Below are positions 6,924 through 11,754 of a stretch of DNA of 11,754 nt, piece by piece (position 1 is the stretch's first letter; each line of letters begins with the position of its first letter). A model generated the notes under the pieces. It worked only from the letters and a program-made list of their open reading frames with translations, was not told where the DNA came from and searched no databases. The DNA comes from Strigomonas culicis (taxonomy: Eukaryota > Euglenozoa > Kinetoplastea > Trypanosomatida > Trypanosomatidae), in contig AUXH01000591.1 of the NCBI GenBank assembly GCA_000482145.1, positions 1 through 11,754 of the forward strand, given 5' to 3'. The translations under genes and the position numbers were made by a program.

Positions 6924-6941
6924 GAAGAGAGAGAGAGAGAA
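6924..6941. repeat. Short (GA)n-type purine tract
   Basis: A run of about eight GA units within a longer plus-strand purine block. It would be a pyrimidine tract in the transcript and may take part in RNA processing. It lies some 270 nt upstream of the predicted acceptor for the 5343-6629 gene, so it is probably not that gene's main signal. Confidence 0.5.
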
Positions 6942-7443
6942 ATGAAAAAAAAAGCATTGATTCATAGCTTGGTTTCTTCATTTTTACACAGCATGGAAAG
7001 AAAGAGAATAGAAGAAGAAAAGTAGACCAATAGTGTAAAGATGTGTAGCAAAAAAAAAGAATAAAAAAAACTCTAACAGTGCAACTACATCTCTTTTTTC
7101 TTCTTCATGTTTTCTGTGCGTGCAGCGACAGAGACCCTCTTTCATTTCTTCCTTTTTTTTTCTTCTTACAACCGCTACTTTTAACTACGTGACTCCATAC
7201 AGCGGTTCATATTTTGCTTCCCCCCCCCCTCTTGTAAGCAAACATAGATATGCATCATTTTAATGAAGCGAAAAAACAGTAATCAAACAAAAAAGAGAGG
7301 AGAAAAACACTACTGATGATGGTGCTCCGTATCTCTTCGTTATTTATTGTTGGTGTGTCGTTAGGGGGAGGGGGGGGATGGTGGCTTGCCTCCAACATGC
7401 GTCCCTTACCTGCGATAATAACAGCAAAAGCAAGAAAAAGAAA

Positions 7444-7445
<2 letters not shown>

Positions 7446-7474
<29 letters not shown>
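7446..7474. repeat. (GT/CA)n dinucleotide microsatellite, about 14 units
   Basis: An uninterrupted GT repeat on the plus strand ((CA)n in the transcript), followed by GAGTGTG. It starts about 14 nt after the stop codon of the 7489-ending ORF, so it would be in the proximal 3' UTR. CA and GT repeats are common in trypanosomatid intergenic DNA. Confidence 0.8.
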
Positions 7475-7476
<2 letters not shown>

Positions 7477-7488
7477 TGTGTAGTCATT

Positions 7489-8829
7489 TCAACTGACGGA
7501 CTGGCTAATGGAGCGCGTGCACGACCCGGTGGGAAGCCCGGCGATCAGGTCGTCCACCTGACGGAGCAGCGGCCCCGCAAAGCGCTGTCCGTCGGTGCCG
7601 CAGCGGTTGCGGGTCCGCGCGTCGCCCTGCACCGGCAGGTGGACGGGGACGGGGCGCGTTGTGCTGTGTGCGAAGCTGCGCGGCTGCGCGTGGTTGCTCA
7701 GCTCCCACTGGCACTGCTCCAGCGCACTCGCGCCGGCGAGCACCACGTCGCTGAGGACGGGCTGCGTGGCCTCGCCCAGGTACATGAAGAGCTCGCCGAC
7801 GAGCATGCCGATCGTGCTGAAGTGCGCGGGTCGCGCGTACCGGTCGAACGGGGCTGCGACAGGCGCCTCGACGGGGGCCTTCTTGGAGCCGACGTGGCTC
7901 TCCAGCCGTTTCAGTTGTGCGGCCGCCGGGGGGTAGATCCCTACGACGTGCTTACGGTCATCCGACAGCAGCAGCAGCCGGCTCAGCGGCACCTGGCTCA
8001 CCTCGTCCGGGCGGCAGGCGTAGCAGGGCAGGAGGCCGGCCGCCTCGAGCTCGTCCAGCGCCACCACCGCCGCGCGCAGCAGCTGGTAGCGGCGGCCGAC
8101 GTTGCGCTCGCAGTCGACGACGGTGTGGTAGCTGCGCGTCGGCTTGACGGCCGCGTCGAGGGTGCTGTAGTGCAGCACCAGTGGCTGCTTCGCGTCCTCC
8201 GGCAGCGCGATCGCGGCGAGCCGCAGAAACCGCACGCCGACCGCGTCCGCCGCGCCGAGCAGGCCGCCGCTGGCCGTGTTCGCATCGTCCGTCTGCAGCC
8301 ACAGCGCGTCCAGCAGCGTGCCCCAGCGCTCGCCCTCCACCGGCGTCAGTGTGTACGCCACCTCCTCGCGGAGGTCCTTGTAGGGGAAGAAGCTGTGCAC
8401 CCACAGCTGGATGCGCGCCGGCTTACCGCTGCTCGGCGGCACGGCCGCGCGCAGCAGCGTGAAGAGCTGTGCGAGCACGGCGACGAGCGCCGTCGCATAC
8501 GGAGCCAGCCGCGCGTACGCCCTGGACTCCGCCAGTCGCGCGTGCAGCGCCCCCTCCAGACCATCAAGGTGCTGCGCAATGCTCCAGTCCTTCGCGACGA
8601 GCCGCAGCACCGTGTAGCGCAGACACGTCAGCTGCCACGCCCGCGCGAGCGCTGCCTCCCGCGCGGCCGGCGTGTCGCCCGCCGCCGGCGGCTGCGGCTG
8701 CTGCTCCTGCTGCCGGCCGTCCACGAGGTGCAGCAGCTGCACCAGCAAGGTCGCCGTCCACTGGTCGTCGAAGGTCGGCAGCGCGCGGTCGGCGAAGTCG
8801 AGCACAATGGACGCCTTGGGGGTCTGCAT
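7489..8829 (-). CDS. C-terminal part of a frame-split gene of unknown function
   Basis: This frame ends in TGA at 7489-7491 and is open upstream to at least 9096. Protein-like sequence begins at about 8865, and the first useful Met inside it is at 8829 (MQTPKASIVLDFADRALPTF). From there it has 446 codons. The product is Leu/Ala-rich and apparently globular and helical, with no signal peptide or membrane segment. Distinct patches include RIQLWVHSFFPYKDLREEV, a GIYPPAAAQLKRLE segment and HFSTIGMLVGELFMYLGEA. I do not recognise the family. It overlaps the upstream ORF (8628-10421) by about 200 bp in a -1 frame. There is no intergenic gap or splice signal ahead of it, so it is most likely the 3' half of the same gene and not an independent one. 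Confidence 0.6.
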   Translation of the reverse strand: MQTPKASIVLDFADRALPTFDDQWTATLLVQLLHLVDGRQQEQQPQPPAAGDTPAAREAALARAWQLTCLRYTVLRLVAKDWSIAQHLDGLEGALHARLAESRAYARLAPYATALVAVLAQLFTLLRAAVPPSSGKPARIQLWVHSFFPYKDLREEVAYTLTPVEGERWGTLLDALWLQTDDANTASGGLLGAADAVGVRFLRLAAIALPEDAKQPLVLHYSTLDAAVKPTRSYHTVVDCERNVGRRYQLLRAAVVALDELEAAGLLPCYACRPDEVSQVPLSRLLLLSDDRKHVVGIYPPAAAQLKRLESHVGSKKAPVEAPVAAPFDRYARPAHFSTIGMLVGELFMYLGEATQPVLSDVVLAGASALEQCQWELSNHAQPRSFAHSTTRPVPVHLPVQGDARTRNRCGTDGQRFAGPLLRQVDDLIAGLPTGSCTRSISQSVS

Positions 8830-10421
8830 GACACCGTGCGGGTCGGCGTGCACCCGCGGCGCGGACCCTCCGCACGCGGCGGCGGCGGCGACGGCTTTGT
8901 CGCGCTCGGCGGCGGCGACGCCCGCGCGGCGGAGACGGCGCGCGGGCCGGCCGCCGAGGCCGCGGCGGGCTTCGCGGCGCTGCCAGAGGGGCTGCGCTGG
9001 CGCGTGCGGTCGACGCTCGGCGTCTGCCGCGACCGGTCGACGCTCGCCGTCCGCGGCGTCATCGCCTCGCTGCCGCCGTGGCCGTGGCCCTGGCACTGCC
9101 CGGTGCCGGTGTAGGTCGGCAGCACCGGCCAGCGCGTGCCGCCGCAGAGGCTGGACAGCTGCGCCATGAGCGCGTCATGGCTCTCGACGCCGTAGAGCTG
9201 CAGCCACCCCTCATACTTGCTCATGAACTCGGCCGCGATGCTCATCTGCTCCCCCATCAGCCGCATGTCGCTCACCACGCAGCCGTACACGGCCACCTGA
9301 GCGGTGCGCAGCCGCTCCAGCTCCTCCGCGTCGACCGCGAAGACCATGTTTGCCTGCTTGCGGTCCTCGATGGTGTCCATCAGCGACTGGATGACGTCCT
9401 CCTCCGCGGCGAGCGCGGCGGCCGCGTCCTCCGTCAGCGCGCCGGCGCTCATGCCCTCCTCGCCGGTGATGAGGGCGCCGGTCGTCGGGTCGAGGCTGGG
9501 CGAGCGGTCGCGGGGCTGCGAGAGCGCCGCGACGCCGGCGCTGCCGCGCAGCTGGGCGGAGTGCTCCAGCATCAGCGCGTGGTTCGTCAGCAGCAGCAGG
9601 TGCTCCGACTGATTGAAGAACTCCTGGTACATGTACTTCTCCTCCATGGACAGGTAGCTGCTCGTGGCGGCCGTCACCGCGACGGGGGGCAGGCGGTCGC
9701 GGTAGGTGCGGCTGACGGAGCGCAGCCGGCGCCGCTCCTGTGCGATGAGGGCCTGGCGGTCGTTCTCCAGCATTGACACCGCCTGCGTGAAGGGGTACTG
9801 CTCGAGTGCCTCATCCATCTCTTCACTCGTCGACGGCAGCGGCCGGTCGCCCTCCGACAGCACGTACTCCAGTGTTTCCTTCGCGCTCCAGAGGTGGCTG
9901 ATGGAGTGGGAGAGCACCCAGCGGTAGAACCACACGAGCGACGAGGTCGCCCACGCGAGCTCGGCAAAGTGCACGTTGTTGAGAAAAAAGTCCAGCACGT
10001 CCTTCTCCGTCACGGACGTGCGCCGACCGGTGGAGCCGCTGGGCGGCCGCGCAGCCGCGGGCCGGCCGCTGCCGTGCCGCGCCTGCTTCCGCGCGCGCTC
10101 GTACTCGACGAACTCTGCCTGCACAAGCAGCACCTTCTCCTTCAAGAGCTCCACCTCGCCCTCCACGTCGAAGGGCACCGGCGGCGGCACGTACGACGGC
10201 GGCGCCTCCTCACACAGGAGGAAGGGGTAGTTGGCGGACTTGAGGATGTTGAGCGTCGGGTTGTCCACCGTGCGGTGCGGCTCCGCCGGCGGCGGCGCGG
10301 CCGGCGCCGGCCGGTTCGTCTCACTCGCCTCGGCGATGTAGGCCTCGTGGAAATTCTTGCGCAGCTGCTGGATCGCCGCCACCTGACGACTGAGGTCCTC
10401 CGTGAGTGGAACCAACGCCAT
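8628..10421 (-). CDS. N-terminal part of a frame-split gene of unknown function (tail after about 8865 is probably out of frame)
   Basis: The ATG at 10419-10421 opens 597 codons as the sequence stands. Residues 1-35 are helical. Residues 38-50 are Pro/Ala-rich, and 72-85 are Pro-rich (PPSYVPPPVPF). A likely coiled coil lies at about 86-115. Residues 139-190 form an aromatic, ordered block (DVLDFFLNNVHFAELAW, then SLVWFYRWVL). Helical, charged segments follow at 200-245 and 258-292, and 330-425 looks like a second helical domain. Residues 455-518 are a disordered Ser/Pro/Arg/Ala linker containing two copies of a 9-residue SVDR-type repeat. After about residue 518 the frame turns into Arg/Ser/Thr/Pro low-complexity typical of an out-of-frame reading, while the -1 frame becomes protein-like. 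I infer one protein of about 977 residues, a cytosolic or cytoskeletal type judging by the lack of membrane segments. No homologue is recognised. Confidence 0.65.
   Translation of the reverse strand: MALVPLTEDLSRQVAAIQQLRKNFHEAYIAEASETNRPAPAAPPPAEPHRTVDNPTLNILKSANYPFLLCEEAPPSYVPPPVPFDVEGEVELLKEKVLLVQAEFVEYERARKQARHGSGRPAAARPPSGSTGRRTSVTEKDVLDFFLNNVHFAELAWATSSLVWFYRWVLSHSISHLWSAKETLEYVLSEGDRPLPSTSEEMDEALEQYPFTQAVSMLENDRQALIAQERRRLRSVSRTYRDRLPPVAVTAATSSYLSMEEKYMYQEFFNQSEHLLLLTNHALMLEHSAQLRGSAGVAALSQPRDRSPSLDPTTGALITGEEGMSAGALTEDAAAALAAEEDVIQSLMDTIEDRKQANMVFAVDAEELERLRTAQVAVYGCVVSDMRLMGEQMSIAAEFMSKYEGWLQLYGVESHDALMAQLSSLCGGTRWPVLPTYTGTGQCQGHGHGGSEAMTPRTASVDRSRQTPSVDRTRQRSPSGSAAKPAAASAAGPRAVSAARASPPPSATKPSPPPPRAEGPRRGCTPTRTVSCRPPRRPLCSTSPTARCRPSTTSGRRPCWCSCCTSWTAGSRSSSRSRRRRATRRPRGRQRSRGRGS
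8850..8890 (-). other. Probable frameshift point joining the two halves of the 7489-10421 gene
   Basis: The span 7489-10421 is 2933 nt, one base short of a whole number of codons, so a single missing base (or a -1 shift in translation) would join the two frames. The switch lies after the Pro-rich linker of the first frame and before the ordered start of the second. The stretch is very GC-rich, with a (GCC)5-like run at 8877-8893 and several GGG runs, where sequencing or assembly errors are common. I see no classical X XXY YYZ slippery heptamer. An error or natural inactivating mutation is more likely than programmed frameshifting. Confidence 0.55.
8994..9044 (-). repeat. Two tandem 9-residue repeats (SVDR[S/T]RQ) in the linker of the frame-split gene
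   Basis: Residues 460-467 and 469-476 of the first frame read SVDRSRQT and SVDRTRQR, with a 9-residue period. The pattern is also visible in DNA as repeated CGGTCGACGCTCG-like words. Ser/Arg-rich repeats of this kind often carry phosphorylation sites. Confidence 0.6.
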
Positions 10422-10860
10422 GGTGAATGGATGGATGCCGCAGTGCTTTCTTGTTTGGTTGCGCGTTACACAACAGACGGGACGTGTGACACGCTTCTAA
10501 AAGAAGTCCGTTATAATCAAATACAAAAAGAGAGAGAAGACGGACAGAAAAACAACTTGTAGAAAAAAAAAGGAGGAGAGAAGAGAGAACAACGAAATAA
10601 TCAACAAAAGAAATATACAGATGCAAAAGGAAGCGTTCTATTGAGATGGTGCTGGACATAGATGCGATTTGCACTGGAAACGCAAAAAAAAAAAAAGAGA
10701 GATTGAGAAAAATCTTACAAAGCGTTCACACAAAGCGGGCTTATGTGTTGGTTGTCTCCACTTTTTTATCACTTGCGTATAATAAGCATACACGTTCTGT
10801 TTACTGCCAACGACACGCCCAAACGCACGAGAGAGATAACACAAAGGGGAGTAACCATCA
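10422..10860. other. Intergenic region between the RGG-box gene and the frame-split gene
   Basis: This 439 bp stretch holds the 3' UTR of the rightmost gene and the splice signal of the next one. It contains A-rich and GA-rich plus-strand tracts, including an A12-13 run at about 10684-10696. Frames on either strand here are short and low-complexity, and none looks coding. Confidence 0.55.
10497..10595 (-). promoter_or_regulatory. Predicted trans-splicing signal for the 7489-10421 gene
   Basis: The coding strand carries pyrimidine tracts at about 10561-10595 and 10529-10541. AG candidates are at 10553-10554 (CTACAAG) and 10497-10498 (TTTTAG). Leaders would be about 131 or 75 nt. No comparable tract is found in front of 8829, which supports a single transcript for both halves. 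Confidence 0.45.
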
Positions 10861-11754
10861 TCAGTAGTTCCTGAACAGACCGCCTCTGCCGCCCCTGCCG
10901 CCGCCACGCCCACCGCCTCGCGAGCCGCCGTAGGCATCGCGGTTGCCACCCCGATGATGGTCGTACTTATTATTATTATTATTACTGTTGTTGTTAGCGT
11001 TATTGGGGTTTGTGTTGGCCGCGTGCCGCTGGTTCGGCATACCGCCCGATGTACGTGAACCGATGATGTTGTTGTTCGCGCCGTAATAGCTCTGCGCCGG
11101 CAGTGGCTCCTGCAGCAGCCCCGGCATCGCGCCCGCTGCGGCCGAGCGCGGCAGCGGCACGGCGACGGGCGGCGCGAGCAGCCCACCCGGCGCGCCGCTG
11201 CCCAGCAGGCCGGGGGCAGCCGGCTCCGCGATGATCGGCTGGTGCGCCAAGTCCGCGGAGCCACCGAGGATGGGGGACGCGGCCAGCGGCGGCGGCGTCG
11301 CCGCGTACGGGCGCGCGTGTGCAGCCGCCAGAATGGGCGCCGCAGCAGCAGCCGCCTTGCCCGCCGGAGCCCCGCCGCCGCCCTTCTCCGCCCGGGCATA
11401 GAAATTATTCGCGTTGATGCTGCTGGCGGGCGCCGCCGTCGGGACAGCGGCGGCGGCGGGGCCGCCCCCGCCCGGCGAGCTGTTGTAGTTCCGGCTCCCC
11501 CGCTGCGGTGTCTGCTGCGGGGGCGGGGAGTGGTGCGCGGCGGCGGCCACCGGTGCCTCGCGCTTCCGGCCCTCCGCCGGCGCGTGCGGGCTCTCCACCT
11601 GCTGCTGCTGCAGCTGCAGCAGCACCTCCGCGATCCTCCGCCGCACCTCGGGGGGGACGGCCGGTGGTGGCGGCGGGGCGCGGTCACCGGCCTCTCCGGA
11701 ACGCGCGGCCGCCAAGGCGCGCGCGACGTCCGCGTGGAACAGGGCGCCGGTGAG
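10861..11754 (-). CDS. C-terminal part of an RGG-box, low-complexity protein, probably RNA-binding; 5' end outside the window
   Basis: The frame is open from the window edge to TGA at 10861-10863, giving 297 residues with no ATG near the edge, so the start lies beyond 11754. The visible part begins with a short helical stretch (LTGALFHADVARALAAARS), then Pro-rich sequence and another helix with a Gln run (about residues 36-54). Long Ala/Pro/Gly-rich disordered sequence follows. Near the C-terminus there is an Asn-rich tract of about 25 residues, with five AAT/AAC in a row, and then an RGG box (GGSRGGGRGGGRGGRGG) ending in LFRNY. RGG boxes bind RNA and are targets of arginine methylation; Asn-rich tracts favour condensation into RNA granules. 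A role in mRNA control is therefore a reasonable inference, since trypanosomatids regulate genes mostly after transcription. No RRM, Lsm or zinc finger is visible in the part present, so the family stays open. Confidence 0.7.
   Translation of the reverse strand, partial: LTGALFHADVARALAAARSGEAGDRAPPPPPAVPPEVRRRIAEVLLQLQQQQVESPHAPAEGRKREAPVAAAAHHSPPPQQTPQRGSRNYNSSPGGGGPAAAAVPTAAPASSINANNFYARAEKGGGGAPAGKAAAAAAPILAAAHARPYAATPPPLAASPILGGSADLAHQPIIAEPAAPGLLGSGAPGGLLAPPVAVPLPRSAAAGAMPGLLQEPLPAQSYYGANNNIIGSRTSGGMPNQRHAANTNPNNANNNSNNNNNKYDHHRGGNRDAYGGSRGGGRGGGRGGRGGLFRNY
10969..10985. repeat. (TTA)n triplet run encoding poly-Asn
   Basis: On the plus strand TTATTATTATTATTA followed by CTG; on the coding strand AAT codons for Asn. 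AAT is a poorly used Asn codon in such GC-rich genes, so this tract stands out from the surrounding GC-rich codons and looks like a recent triplet expansion. Confidence 0.55.

Larger units (their letters stand above)
6630..7488. other. Long AT-rich intergenic region and 3' UTR with simple-sequence tracts
   Basis: This 859 bp stretch is the longest gap in the window, and falls in the 3' UTR of the 7489-10421 gene. It holds an AT-rich block at about 6776-6872, purine-rich blocks at 6911-7070 on the plus strand, pyrimidine-rich blocks at 7091-7170, a C9-10 run near 7220-7229, a G-rich run near 7363-7379, and a (GT)n repeat at 7446-7474. No credible gene is seen in any frame. Confidence 0.6.

Noticed and set aside
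7489..8829. Independent gene starting at 8829
   Set aside because: No pyrimidine tract, AG leader or intergenic gap precedes it, and it would overlap the upstream ORF by about 200 bp, which is not expected in trypanosomatids. It is kept only as the 3' half of a split gene.
8850..8890. Programmed -1 ribosomal frameshift site
   Set aside because: No X XXY YYZ heptamer was found on the coding strand in the overlap. A one-base error or mutation explains the data more simply.
7378..9114. 578-codon plus-strand ORF
   Set aside because: It is antisense to the protein-like minus-strand frames. It is rich in Arg/His/Gln/Ala, the usual reverse reading of GC-rich coding DNA, and begins with translation of the GT repeat.

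Overview
The window looks like nuclear DNA from a trypanosomatid protist, most likely of the Leishmania/Crithidia group. Every credible gene is on the minus strand, has no introns, and is GC-rich with strong third-position GC bias. The genes are separated by 400-860 bp of lower-GC sequence that is full of purine tracts on the plus strand. Read on the coding strand these are polypyrimidine tracts, most followed by an AG, which is the signal for spliced-leader trans-splicing. This is the layout of part of one polycistronic transcription unit running from high to low coordinates. No tRNA, rRNA, CRISPR array or intact mobile element was seen. The genus and chromosome cannot be fixed from sequence alone.

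In transcription order, from the right edge leftwards: (1) 10861-11754, the C-terminal part of a low-complexity protein with an Asn-rich tract and an RGG box, probably RNA-binding. (2) 7489-10421, what appears to be one long gene of unknown function (about 977 codons) split by a -1 frame change near 8870. As the sequence stands it reads as two overlapping ORFs, 8628-10421 and 7489-8829. (3) 5343-6629, a multi-spanning membrane protein with weak resemblance to the Bax-inhibitor-1/GHITM (TMBIM) family. (4) 3528-4859, an unrecognised, Ala/Leu-rich, largely helical protein. (5) 1328-3070, a RecA-fold protein of the RAD51-paralogue type, closest by motif to RAD51C. (6) 770-925, a tiny ORF made of a signal peptide plus 26 residues. 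(7) 1-99, the first 33 codons of another signal-peptide protein that enters a Thr run and leaves the window.

The genes do not form an obvious functional pathway, which is normal for trypanosomatid transcription units, where neighbours share transcription but not function. The RAD51 paralogue (recombinational DNA repair) is the only one whose role can be stated with confidence. The least explained parts are the split gene at 7489-10421, the two signal-peptide ORFs on the left, a perfect hairpin just after the stop codon of the 3528-4859 gene, and the long AT-rich intergenic region 6630-7488, where purine and pyrimidine tracts switch strands.
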